Below are positions 36,607 through 44,426 of a stretch of 64,000 nucleotides of DNA, one piece after another; positions within the stretch are counted from its first letter, which is position 1; every line of letters starts with the position of its first letter. This DNA comes from Adhaeribacter soli (GTDB taxonomy: Bacteria; Bacteroidota; Bacteroidia; Cytophagales; Hymenobacteraceae). The stretch covers positions 558,001-622,000 of the forward strand of contig NZ_VTWT01000001.1 of assembly GCF_008727925.1 (NCBI RefSeq), in the 5' to 3' direction. The position numbers and the translations under genes were made by a program. The notes under the pieces were generated by a model that was not told the DNA's origin, made no database searches, and saw only the letters and a list, made by a program, of their open reading frames with translations.

Positions 36607-37071
36607 ATGGAAGGAATTAAGTTCATAATTTTCGGGCTGGTTGCCGTGGTTTGGTTGGCGATCTGGATCATCCGGATGTTCCGCAATGCTTTTAACCAGC
36701 CGGCCGCTAAAGATGTGAAGCCTTTTAAGCCGAAACCGCAGGCTTCGCTGGAAGAGATGATCCGGCAGCACCAGCCAAAAACGGAAGAGGAAATCCTGGA
36801 GCGTTCGGTTCCCCGGCCTGCCCGGAGCCTGGAAGTGCCGGAAGGCAGCCGGAGATCATTGGAAACTTTAAAGCCAATGGGGCGCTCTCAGGAAAGTGTT
36901 CTGGGCGAAACAACCCGGCAGCGGGAAGATATTGTGCGTAGCCGGAGGGAGCAATTTGGTTATCAGAAAAGAGAGCAGAAACCGGTTTCGGTGTATGCGC
37001 AAATGCTCCGGAGTCCGGAAAATGCTCGAAATGCGGTGGTGCTGGCGGAGATTTTGAAGCGGAAGTTTTAG
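36607..37071 (+). CDS. Hypothetical single-pass membrane protein
   Basis: 154 residues. One N-terminal transmembrane segment (about 6-24) and a long basic, Gln/Arg/Pro-rich cytoplasmic part, probably mostly disordered, ending in a conserved-looking SPENARNAVVLAEILKRKF helix. Small Bacteroidota proteins with this layout (N-terminal helix, polar middle, C-terminal AVVLAEIL helix) are common and uncharacterised. Followed after 5 bp by another membrane protein gene. Confidence 0.65.
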   Translation: MEGIKFIIFGLVAVVWLAIWIIRMFRNAFNQPAAKDVKPFKPKPQASLEEMIRQHQPKTEEEILERSVPRPARSLEVPEGSRRSLETLKPMGRSQESVLGETTRQREDIVRSRREQFGYQKREQKPVSVYAQMLRSPENARNAVVLAEILKRKF

Positions 37072-37076
37072 GAAAA

Positions 37077-37520
37077 ATGGTTATACATAGGGCAAATAGA
37101 TTTTTAAGTTTTATTCTATTTGTAGGCTTCTCAGCTTTCTTTGTGTTCAATTTTATCTATAGTTTAACTCAGGATTTTATTGGTGCTTTATTCCAATTGG
37201 GCTTTGCCACTCTTGTCATTTTGCCTTTCATCCTACTTTCATCTATTGTAGTTCAAAAGAATTCCAGATTTAAGAGTAAGCTTAAAATAATTTTAAACAG
37301 CTTTCTTCTATTTTTTATTTTACCGGGTTTAATTTTACTCTATTCGGGCGTTTTAAACACCCTTCCATTAATTTTAATAGGGTTTGTAACAATTGGGTTT
37401 ATTCTATTTTTAAGAAACTTAAATCTGAAATTATTAATAGTTAATATTTTGGGCTTATCTTTTTTCGCTTTTATTATAGGAAAATTATTTATGGTGTATT
37501 TGCAACATAGCCTTTACTAA
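37077..37520 (+). CDS. AT-rich hypothetical multi-pass membrane protein
   Basis: 147 residues with about five hydrophobic segments covering nearly the whole length. Strongly AT-rich codons set it apart from the gene 5 bp upstream. No family recognised. The short gap suggests co-transcription, but composition suggests separate origin. Confidence 0.6.
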   Translation: MVIHRANRFLSFILFVGFSAFFVFNFIYSLTQDFIGALFQLGFATLVILPFILLSSIVVQKNSRFKSKLKIILNSFLLFFILPGLILLYSGVLNTLPLILIGFVTIGFILFLRNLNLKLLIVNILGLSFFAFIIGKLFMVYLQHSLY

Positions 37521-37569
37521 ATTTTATAAAAGCCTAAAAATACAACTACGTTAAGTTCACAATACTAGA

Positions 37570-37986
37570 TCACGGATGCGCAGCCACCCAAACTTCCCCA
37601 TCAGCAAACACTTCTTTTTTCCAGATCGGTACGGTTTCCTTTAGAGTATCGATAAGGTAACGACAGGCATCGAAGGCGGCAGCGCGATGGGCGGCCGAAA
37701 CGGCAATGATCACGGGAATTTCGCCAACCTGTAAAACACCGGTGCGGTGGTGTACCGAAATTCTATGTATAGGCCATTTTACCAGTGCGTTTTCACAGAT
37801 CTTCTGCAATTCTTTTATGGCCATGCGTTCGTAGGCTTCAAACTCCAACCGGAGCACTTCTTTGCCTTTGGTAGCGTTGCGCACAGTGCCAATAAATACG
37901 TCGATGCCGCCGCAAGCCGGGTCCATTACCCAATCAAGACAGGTTTTAACATCAAGCGGTTTTTCGGATAACTGAATGTCGATCAT
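37570..37986 (-). CDS. moaE: Molybdopterin synthase catalytic subunit
   Basis: 138 residues. MoaE signatures: DVFIGTVRN near 30, LEFEAYERMA, HRTGVLQVGEIPVIIAVSAA, HRAAAFDACRYLIDTLKETV and PIWKKE with the catalytic Lys. With the thiocarboxylated C-terminus of MoaD it puts the dithiolene sulfurs into precursor Z to make molybdopterin. moaD lies 8 bp upstream. No molybdoenzyme is visible in the window. Confidence 0.96.
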   Translation of the reverse strand: MIDIQLSEKPLDVKTCLDWVMDPACGGIDVFIGTVRNATKGKEVLRLEFEAYERMAIKELQKICENALVKWPIHRISVHHRTGVLQVGEIPVIIAVSAAHRAAAFDACRYLIDTLKETVPIWKKEVFADGEVWVAAHP

Positions 37987-37994
37987 AGGAAGTT

Positions 37995-38240
37995 TTAACC
38001 GCCACTTACCGGGGGAATGATGGCAATTTCATCGGTGGCAGATAAGGTTTGTCCAGGCTGGGCATATTCGTCGTTTACGGCAATCATATACGAAGCCAAT
38101 TTTTGTAGCCGGGGGTATTTTGCTTCGAGTTGAGTTTTCAGGCCCGAAACGGTAGCATTTTCCGGAATCTCCACAACGGTCTGCGAACCGCCGAAAATAT
38201 CGCGGGCAATACCAAAAGCCAGTATTTTCAAATGCATCAT
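37995..38240 (-). CDS. moaD: Molybdopterin synthase sulfur carrier subunit
   Basis: 81 residues, ubiquitin-like, ending IAIIPPVSGG; the final GG is thiocarboxylated and donates sulfur in the MoaE active site. The ATG at 38237 is an equally good start. Co-transcribed with moaE. Confidence 0.95.
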   Translation of the reverse strand: MMHLKILAFGIARDIFGGSQTVVEIPENATVSGLKTQLEAKYPRLQKLASYMIAVNDEYAQPGQTLSATDEIAIIPPVSGG

Positions 38241-38278
38241 TTTTTATAAAGGGTACGCCAGATTTCAATCGAGCTTTA

Positions 38279-38312
38279 TTCATTGCCGTCTGCTAAAGCA
38301 GACGGCAATGAA
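38279..38312. repeat. 34-bp perfect palindrome
   Basis: Arms TTCATTGCCGTCTGCT and its complement around AA. The same 16-bp arm recurs at 39315-39330. No T run, so not an obvious terminator. Confidence 0.8.
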
Positions 38313-38388
38313 AGTTGGTAATCCAAACCCCGAACCTACTGGTTTTTCTGTAAAATAAAACATTTAAGACTTGCTTACCGTCATTTTC

Positions 38389-39153
38389 TTATTTAAACCA
38401 GGGCAGGTGCTTGAACAAAACCTCCAGACCGGCTACCAAAACCAGCAATGCCGTAAGTCTTCTAACTACCAGCGCATTAAATTTCAAAGTTCCTAAGCGC
38501 GAACCGATCTGACCGCCCACAAATACGGCCAGACAAAACAGCCCCAAAAGGCTAGGATCTAAATCCGGGGGCAAATGTAAAAGCTGCCCGGTAATTCCGG
38601 CAATAGAATTTACCAGAATAAAAACGCTGGCCGTAGCCGCAATCTTTTTTGAAGTATCCCAGTGCAGCAGGTTAAGCAATGGAGCTAAAAAAATACCGCC
38701 GCCAATTCCAACCATACCTGACAGAAACCCAATAGCACCACCTAAAACAGTATTCTGCAAAAAATGGAATTTGTTTTCCGGTGACTGTACTATAGCATTT
38801 TCCGGTTTGCTTCGAAACCATAGCAGAATTGCGGCAGCCAATAAACTGAAACCCAGCAGCAGGTAAAAGGTTTCCTTGCTCATCTTGAGCGAGGCTCCCA
38901 GGAAAGCCATGGGTACGCTGGTCAGGGTTAAGGGCAGGATCTTTTTCCAGTTAATTTGGCGGTGCCGGATAAAAAAGAAAGTGCCGCCGGTTACCACTAT
39001 AATATTGCAGCATAAGGCAATAAGCCGCATTTCCTGGAACGGGAGGGCATAAAGCGCCAACACAGCAAGGTAACTGGAGCCGCCCCCGAACCCCACCGAA
39101 GCATAAACCAAGGCAATGGTAAAAAAGAACAACAGTAATTCTGGGTGCTGCAT
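38389..39153 (-). CDS. TauE/SafE family permease (sulfite/organosulfur exporter-like)
   Basis: 254 residues with about eight transmembrane helices. Two pseudo-symmetric halves each contain a Gly-rich signature: GFGGGSSYLAVLAL near 22 and GMVGIGGGIFLAPLL near 145, diagnostic of TauE/SafE permeases. They are thought to move sulfite, taurine-derived or other organic anions across the inner membrane. It lies upstream of moaD-moaE on the same strand, but a palindrome separates them. Confidence 0.9.
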   Translation of the reverse strand: MQHPELLLFFFTIALVYASVGFGGGSSYLAVLALYALPFQEMRLIALCCNIIVVTGGTFFFIRHRQINWKKILPLTLTSVPMAFLGASLKMSKETFYLLLGFSLLAAAILLWFRSKPENAIVQSPENKFHFLQNTVLGGAIGFLSGMVGIGGGIFLAPLLNLLHWDTSKKIAATASVFILVNSIAGITGQLLHLPPDLDPSLLGLFCLAVFVGGQIGSRLGTLKFNALVVRRLTALLVLVAGLEVLFKHLPWFK

Positions 39154-39314
39154 TTAAAAAAAGCATAACAAGTCGGAGAACAAGATGGCAGGAAATTTTC
39201 GTGAATGGAAATAATGGAGGCAGTTTCCGGAGAAAAGATTTCTGAAAATTAAAAGCATCAGGCTGAAAGGAATTTGGCTGAAGCAGAAAAGGGAATAGGA
39301 GTGCACAATTCCGC

Positions 39315-39341
39315 TTCATTGCCGTCTGCTTTAGCTGACGG
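39315..39341. repeat. Degenerate copy of the GCCGTCTGCT palindrome
   Basis: Left arm TTCATTGCCGTCTGCT is identical to 38279-38294; the right arm AGCTGACGG is shortened and has one mismatch. Confidence 0.65.
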
Positions 39342-39361
39342 GTAAGGAAACCAATATTCGG

Positions 39362-39406
39362 CTTTAGCCAAACCATTTTATCAAAGGGAATGGTTTTACG
39401 CTAAAG
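39362..39406. repeat. Inverted repeat
   Basis: CTTTAGCCAAACCATT (39362-39377) faces AATGGTTTTACGCTAAAG (39389-39406), with a two-base insertion. Function unknown. Confidence 0.55.
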
Positions 39407-39613
39407 TCCATTCAATTTTTATGCCCTTGGAACTGGCTTATTTTTCCCCAATAAACCCTTACCAATTTATCTTTCAGGCTCACTAAAAAATCATTGAAAC
39501 AATTTTCTTCTAACTGTTCTTTAGGAGTTAAGGGAACGGGTAGAGACGATATCTTCCGGATTTCAGAGCTGGCCCGATACCAATTATTTTCGGAATTTAA
39601 AGCCCATAAGTAT

Positions 39614-40600
39614 ATGGTTGTAGTTATTACAGGCGCTTCGAGCGGCATTGGCCGGGCAACGGCTCTCAGGTTTGCAGGAAAAGGCTGGTCGGTGGTACTG
39701 GCAGCACGGTTTGCTTCCGGGTTGAAAGAAGTGGCCGAAGAGTGCCGGCAATTGGGAGGGCAGGCACTGGCTGTTCCTACCGATGTAGCTCAGGAAAATG
39801 AAGTAGATGCTCTGGCGGAAGCGGCGATAGCAACCTTCGGGGGCTTCGATGTATGGGTGAACAATGCGGCCGTTGGCTTGTTTGGGCGCTTCGAAGAGAT
39901 CCCGATGGAAGACATCCGGCAGCTGATGGAAATAAATGTTTACGGGTATATTTACGGGGCAAGGGCAGCGATCAGGCATTTTAGAGAGACGGGCGAAGGC
40001 ACTTTGATCAATATTTCTTCCATGGTTGCGTTGGTAGGGCAACCGTTCAGCCTTCCGTATTCCATCAGCAAGTTTGCCGTTCGTGGCCTGAGCATCAGCC
40101 TGACCCAGGAGCTGGCCGATCAGAAGAATATTCACGTTTGCTGTGTTTCCCCGGCCGTGATCGATACCCCGATTTTTCAGCATGCGGCCAATTACATGGG
40201 GCAGGCGGTGCAGCCCCCCAAGCCCGTTATTCCGGCCGAAGATGTAGCCAAAGCCATTTACAAGCTTACCAAAAATCCAAGGGAAGAGGTGATTGTCGGT
40301 ACCATGGCGAAACTTATGAAAGCCCAGCGATTGACCTTGCCGGCCGATCTTTTCGATGAAATGCACCAGAAACTTGTCCGCGACCAGCACTTTCAGAAGC
40401 GCGAAAGTAAACCGTCTGAGGGTAATTTGTTTTCGCCTATTACCAACTGGAACCGGATAGATGGCGGTTGGATAAAAACCAAACCTAAAAAAATGAATAG
40501 AAAAAGGGTTAGTAATACTGCCAGAAATGCCTCGCTCTGGGGAACCTTGTTGCTTGCCGGGGCTTCCGTGGCAGCCGCCTGGATTGCCAGAGGTTCTTAA
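39614..40600 (+). CDS. SDR oxidoreductase with C-terminal membrane segment
   Basis: 328 residues from the ATG at 39614. An in-frame upstream start at 39494 would add 40 residues without SDR character, so the ATG directly before VVVITGASSGIG is chosen. Motifs: TGASSGIG (6-13), NNAA (83-86), S135/S136, Y149 and K153 (YSISK). R32 suggests NADP. A hydrophobic helix (about 305-323) at the C-terminus probably anchors it. It is a relative of the SDR at 7460-8479, which has its anchor at the N-terminus. Confidence 0.87.
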   Translation: MVVVITGASSGIGRATALRFAGKGWSVVLAARFASGLKEVAEECRQLGGQALAVPTDVAQENEVDALAEAAIATFGGFDVWVNNAAVGLFGRFEEIPMEDIRQLMEINVYGYIYGARAAIRHFRETGEGTLINISSMVALVGQPFSLPYSISKFAVRGLSISLTQELADQKNIHVCCVSPAVIDTPIFQHAANYMGQAVQPPKPVIPAEDVAKAIYKLTKNPREEVIVGTMAKLMKAQRLTLPADLFDEMHQKLVRDQHFQKRESKPSEGNLFSPITNWNRIDGGWIKTKPKKMNRKRVSNTARNASLWGTLLLAGASVAAAWIARGS

Positions 40601-40962
40601 ACTTTCGATGGGAATGGCTTCGTTTAATCAGATTTGAAGCTATTTCAAGATAGGTGTCATGTTGAGAGTACAAGTGAATGCGAAACTTACCAGCGTAGCG
40701 CTGAAACAACTCGTCGGCTATTGGTAAGGCTGATTAATCTAGCTCGGGTGCTGAGAGCCGACGAGGTCCTTCGCGATCGCTCAGGATGACACCTGTTTTT
40801 AAGATAGCTTCTACTAAAACTGAACGGATGCTTCAGGTTGGCTCCCGGAAATTTTTTAAGCTTTCGGGAGATATTTTGTTCCGGTGGAAGCGAAAAGAAG
40901 GGGCATAAAAAGCAGGAATTACAAAGACCGTTTATTTATTTTAATGCAACCAAGGCGTTGCC
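40601..40962. other. Intergenic region occupied by a MITE-like element
   Basis: 362 bases between convergent genes. The 176-bp element at 40636-40811 fills the left half; nothing else is seen. Confidence 0.65.
40636..40811. repeat. 176-bp MITE-like dispersed element, best copy
   Basis: Terminal inverted repeats of about 25 bp: 40636-40660 (GAAGCTATTTCAAGATAGGT) and 40786-40811 (ATGACACCTG to GATAGCTTC). Inside, complementary CTCGTCGGC / GCCGACGAG blocks extend the fold. Related copies or parts: 8531-8592, 13627-13778, 41803-41910, 48231-48310, 51938-52172. Confidence 0.8.
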
Positions 40963-41706
40963 TTAGGCCTTGTTTTTCCCTTTCCGGGTTCTTTTTTCCA
41001 GCACCGCGATCCGTTCATCAAATTGCTGCCGGAGTTCCGGAATAAAGGTTAATGGATTATCGTAAGTTTTCAACACTTCAAAAAGCTGGGAGGTTTTTAT
41101 TTCGTTCAGAGCCGCAAGTAATTCCTGTTGTTTTTTCTGCAGGTAATCAAGAAGGGCTTCCGGATTAGCAACTGTTTCCGGTTTATAAGGCACGTGGCTC
41201 ATGGCATTACCGCTGATGATGTGCTCGTAAAAGCCCTGCAATTCTTCCAGGTCGCCGGCGTCGTAAATTGCATTCAGTTGCACGGTTAAAGCGTTGGCTC
41301 TGTCGGAAATTTCAGGTTCTTCATTGGTAAATTTATCGGGGTGCACCTGGCGGATGGCTTCTTTGTACAGCCGCTTCAGTTCCTGTTCATCTGGCTTAGC
41401 CGCTTTTTCCGCGCTTTGAATACCGTTATCGGAGCGTCTTAATTCTTTTGGCTCGCGGTAATTTTGGCCTTTCTTTTTCTGCTCAAGCCGCTTCGCTTTT
41501 TTTGCCGCTTTCTGCTTTTTATACAGGTCGGTCAGTTCCCTTATCCGGATAATTTGCCCTTGGAGCTGTTGCCGGATCTGGGTAGTAAAGGTGTTGAGTT
41601 CGGTTTCCGCGCTTAGCAGTTCTTTTTCCAGAATAGCAATTTCGTTTTCCAGCGCTGCTATTCTTTTGTCGGCTTGCGGGGTTGGTTTGTAAAGTTCACG
41701 GGACAT
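40963..41706 (-). CDS. J-domain (DnaJ-like) coiled-coil protein
   Basis: 247 residues. N-terminal coiled coil (about 10-75), basic linker, a J-like domain (about 106-155) with LKRLYKEAIRQVHPDKF holding the HPD motif at 122-124, then another helical region. HPD is the DnaK-activating tripeptide. There is no Gly/Phe or zinc domain, so this is a class III J-protein, probably targeting DnaK to a specific client. Domain order and coiled coils are unlike standard DnaJ. Confidence 0.8.
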   Translation of the reverse strand: MSRELYKPTPQADKRIAALENEIAILEKELLSAETELNTFTTQIRQQLQGQIIRIRELTDLYKKQKAAKKAKRLEQKKKGQNYREPKELRRSDNGIQSAEKAAKPDEQELKRLYKEAIRQVHPDKFTNEEPEISDRANALTVQLNAIYDAGDLEELQGFYEHIISGNAMSHVPYKPETVANPEALLDYLQKKQQELLAALNEIKTSQLFEVLKTYDNPLTFIPELRQQFDERIAVLEKRTRKGKNKA

Positions 41707-41802
41707 AAAGAATTGCTGCTTTGGAAAGGTCGTTTGCTTGAAAGGAACCCGGTTTTTTAGTTATTTTTCTACCATTTTTAGAAACTACCCTTTAAAAAAG
41801 AA

Positions 41803-41910
41803 TGTCCTGTTGAGCGGCAGCGAAACATCTCGTCGGCGTAATCCAGTGCTGTTATGGCAAGCGTTCCTGCAACGAGCCAACGAGGTCCTTCGCTGGCGCT
41901 CAGGAGGACA
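41803..41910. repeat. Dispersed inverted repeat of the TGTC-CTGTTGAG type
   Basis: TGTCCTGTTGAGCGGCAGCG at the left faces CGCTGGCGCTCAGGAGGACA at the right. Internal CTCGTCGGC and CCAACGAGG blocks match the element at 40636-40811. Confidence 0.72.
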
Positions 41911-41971
41911 AGTGTATTTAAAAGGGAATTTCTAGTCAGTTCGAAAGCCCAAAATTACCGGTTTGTAAACG

Positions 41972-42018
41972 AAAAATCCGCTGAAGCAGGTATTGAATTT
42001 TCTGCAGCAGCGGATTTT
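41972..42018 (-). terminator. Terminator of the universal stress protein gene
   Basis: AAAAATCCGCTG and CAGCGGATTTT with GCAGG/CTGC inside; ends 30 bp past the stop of 42048-42617. Confidence 0.75.
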
Positions 42019-42047
42019 GCCTAAATTCTCTTCTATTCCTGGCCGGG

Positions 42048-42617
42048 CTAATTTTGAGTTTCCGGGGTTTTAAGCGTAATCGTTTCCGGATCGGGAAGGG
42101 TGATAAAACTTTTTATTAAAGCTACTCCGGCAGCATTACCCAGTGTAATTTCAGTTTCGGCAAAGGTGAACAGGGCGGGGTAGGTATCCGGCAGCGAAAC
42201 TTGTGGCAGGGTAATAACCGGAAATTCCGCGCGTCTTAATAATTCAGAAGTTACTTTTCCGGCTCCTTCTTTTAGGCGTTTTCCGGCACCGGTCCAACCC
42301 AGTACTACCAGGTCGGCCTTTACTTTTGGAACCAGAGCTAGGGTTTCCTCCACCGGAAAACCGGGCTTCAGGATGCGGGTTACGGAAATGCCGTAGGTTT
42401 TATGCAGCTCATGGGCCAACCGGTCTATTTTCTCCTGCACCTCGTGCTCCAGTAATTCCGGATCGGCCCAGATGGTTTCTTCTTCCAGTAAGACGGCCGG
42501 GTGATAGGCATGGAACAAGATTAACCGGGCACTGGCTTGCCGGGCGAGCGCTCCGGCAAAGAGGGCCGCCTCGTGGGCATTCGGCGAGAAATCCGTACAA
42601 ACAAGAATATTTTTCAT
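42048..42617 (-). CDS. Universal stress protein (UspA family), one and a partial domain
   Basis: 189 residues. Complete first Usp domain: KNILVCTDFSPNAHEAALFA start and nucleotide-binding loop GWTGAGKRLKEGAGKVTSEL (G-2X-G-9X-G/S-T, about 107-126). The remaining 50 residues (FTFAETEITLGNAAGVALIK) look like the first strand and helix of a second Usp domain that is cut short. Bacteroidota Usp proteins are usually tandem, about 280 residues. ATP-binding stress protein, often induced by low oxygen. Divergent from the FixL-like kinase, with a Crp/Fnr-like box between them. Confidence 0.87.
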   Translation of the reverse strand: MKNILVCTDFSPNAHEAALFAGALARQASARLILFHAYHPAVLLEEETIWADPELLEHEVQEKIDRLAHELHKTYGISVTRILKPGFPVEETLALVPKVKADLVVLGWTGAGKRLKEGAGKVTSELLRRAEFPVITLPQVSLPDTYPALFTFAETEITLGNAAGVALIKSFITLPDPETITLKTPETQN

Positions 42618-42784
42618 GGTTCGAACTCACTTTATTTTCAACAAAGCCATTCAAAAGCATTTCGTACTTGTCTTTGTCAGAAGAATTGCTTTCTTTGAAT
42701 TTCAGAGGACCTGCTATATTTCAGGACTTTACAAAATTACGACCCCAAGGTAGTTTTTCTGATGACGGCTACTAAGGCGAAGGG

Positions 42785-42796
42785 TGATTTTTATCA
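42785..42796. promoter_or_regulatory. Candidate FNR/Crp-type binding site
   Basis: TGATTTTTATCA is a perfect TGAT-N4-ATCA palindrome, the core of FNR boxes. Its centre is 28.5 bp before the -7 box at 42819, which puts it near -40 relative to the expected start site, the position of class II activators. It could also serve usp, 168 bp away on the other strand. Confidence 0.55.
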
Positions 42797-42818
42797 TTAA
42801 TTTGCCGGCAGGAGTAAC

Positions 42819-42826
42819 TACCTTTG
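42819..42826 (+). promoter_or_regulatory. -7 box of the haem-PAS kinase gene
   Basis: TACCTTTG matches TAnnTTTG. There is no TTTG at 19-21 bp; the FNR-like box takes that place, which fits an activator-dependent promoter. Confidence 0.55.
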
Positions 42827-42863
42827 CGTATTAGGAACAGTACCATTTTCTTATTAAAAACTG

Positions 42864-44426
42864 TTGGAAAAACCAGAATCTAACTTTGAGCAGGAACTCG
42901 ACAACCAGTCGCGCCTGAAAGCAATAATCGATACGGCCATCGACGGCATCATCACCATTGATGCGCACGGCATTGTCGAAACCGTGAACCCGGCGGCGGC
43001 CCGCATTTTCGGCTACCACCCGGAAGAAATAATCGGCAACAACATTAAAATGCTGATGCCGGAACCCGATAAAAGTCAGCACGACCAGTACATCGAAAAC
43101 TACCACCGCACCGGTATCGGCAAGATCATCGGCAAAGGGCGCGAAGTGATCGGTCTGAAAAAAGATGGTACCAAATTCCCCTTCCTGCTCAGCATCAGCG
43201 AAGTGAAGCTTAAAAACAAGCAGATCTTCACCGGCATTGTGCACGACATTACCAATCTGAAACGCGCTGAAGAAGCGCTCCGCGAAAGCGAGAACAAGAT
43301 CAATTCCATTATCCAGGCAGCCGTAGACGGTATTATCACCATCGATTCGGGCGGCATCATGGAAATGGTTAATCCGGCGGCAGCCAAGCTTTTTGGTTAC
43401 CAGGCCGAAGAATTACTCGGCAAAAGTATAAACATGCTCATGCCGGAACCCGATAAAAGCCGCCACGACGGCTACATGCACAACTACGAAACAACGGGTA
43501 AAAAGAAAATTATCGGCATTGGGCGGGAGGTTACCGGCTTACGAAAAGACGGTTCTACGTTTCCGTTTTTCCTGAGCGTGAGCGAGGCCCGGGTGCAGGG
43601 GCGGCGTTTGTATACCGGCTTCGTGCACGATATTACCAAGCAGAAACTGAACGAGGAAAGGCTTCGCCGCTACGCCGCCGAACTGGAACGGAGCAACATG
43701 GAGCTGCAGGATTTTGCCTACGTTTCTTCCCACGACCTGCAGGAGCCCTTGCGCAAGATCCAGGCTTTCGGCGACCGCCTGATGATGAAGGAAAAAGAAA
43801 ACCTGAGCGAACAAGGCAAAGATTACGTAGACCGCATGCTGAACGCAGCTTCGCGCATGCAGAACTTAATTAACGACCTGCTTTCATTTTCACGGCTTAC
43901 CACCCAATCCAAACCCTTCGTACAAGTAAACCTCGATCAGGTGGTTTCGGAAGTGCTTTCGGATCTGGAAATTTCCATCGAGAAAACCCATGCCGAAATA
44001 ATCCGGTCTCCGTTGCCAACCATAGAGGCCGACCCGACCCAGATGCGCCAGCTATTCCAGAACCTGATCAGCAACGCCATTAAATTCCGGAAGGAAAACG
44101 AAAACCCGGTCATTAATATTTACGCAAAGCACCACCAGAAAAAAGCCCACTTAACGGCCACGCCCGGCGACGAAGTCACCCAGATCTATATCGAGGATAA
44201 CGGTATCGGTTTCGACGAAAAATACCTTGACCGCATCTTCAATATTTTCCAGCGCCTGGAAGGCCAGAAATACGAAGGCTCTGGCATTGGCTTGGCCATC
44301 TGCCGTAAAATTGCCATCCGGCATGGCGGCGACATTACAGCCAATAGCCAGGCCGGCGTAGGCACCCGTTTTATAATAACCTTAGCGCTGAAACAGCCGA
44401 AACTCGAACAAATTCCTGCTTTATGA
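42864..44426 (+). CDS. Tandem FixL-type PAS histidine kinase (putative haem oxygen sensor), TTG start
   Basis: 520 residues. Two PAS domains (about 15-130 and 143-258) both resemble the haem PAS of FixL: MLMPEPDKS(Q/R)HD then IIG(K/I)GRE(V)xG. The proximal haem His of FixL corresponds to H73 and H201, the distal Arg to R93 and R221; both keep the 20-residue spacing of FixL H200/R220. A coiled linker leads to the HisKA box YVSSHDLQEPL (H290) and a HATPase_c domain (LISNAIKFR, DNGIGFD, GSGIGLAICR). No membrane segment. An in-frame TAA at 42855-42857 leaves only TTG (42864) or CTG as start before the first PAS. Overlaps the next gene by 4 bp. Haem binding is inferred from residues only. Confidence 0.88.
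   Translation: MEKPESNFEQELDNQSRLKAIIDTAIDGIITIDAHGIVETVNPAAARIFGYHPEEIIGNNIKMLMPEPDKSQHDQYIENYHRTGIGKIIGKGREVIGLKKDGTKFPFLLSISEVKLKNKQIFTGIVHDITNLKRAEEALRESENKINSIIQAAVDGIITIDSGGIMEMVNPAAAKLFGYQAEELLGKSINMLMPEPDKSRHDGYMHNYETTGKKKIIGIGREVTGLRKDGSTFPFFLSVSEARVQGRRLYTGFVHDITKQKLNEERLRRYAAELERSNMELQDFAYVSSHDLQEPLRKIQAFGDRLMMKEKENLSEQGKDYVDRMLNAASRMQNLINDLLSFSRLTTQSKPFVQVNLDQVVSEVLSDLEISIEKTHAEIIRSPLPTIEADPTQMRQLFQNLISNAIKFRKENENPVINIYAKHHQKKAHLTATPGDEVTQIYIEDNGIGFDEKYLDRIFNIFQRLEGQKYEGSGIGLAICRKIAIRHGGDITANSQAGVGTRFIITLALKQPKLEQIPAL

Larger units (their letters stand above)
39154..39613. other. Repeat-containing divergent intergenic region
   Basis: 460 bases. It holds a degenerate palindrome (39315-39341) and an inverted repeat (39362-39406). 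An open frame of 40 codons (39494-39613) runs into the SDR gene but looks non-coding. Confidence 0.6.
41707..42047. other. Intergenic region with repeat and terminator
   Basis: 341 bases holding a dispersed repeat (41803-41910) and the usp terminator (41972-42018). A 65-codon frame at 41738-41935 runs through the repeat and is not a gene. Confidence 0.65.

Noticed and set aside
37077-37520. Operon partner of the gene at 36607
   Set aside because: Spacing is short, but base composition differs strongly and no functional link is visible; left as unlinked.
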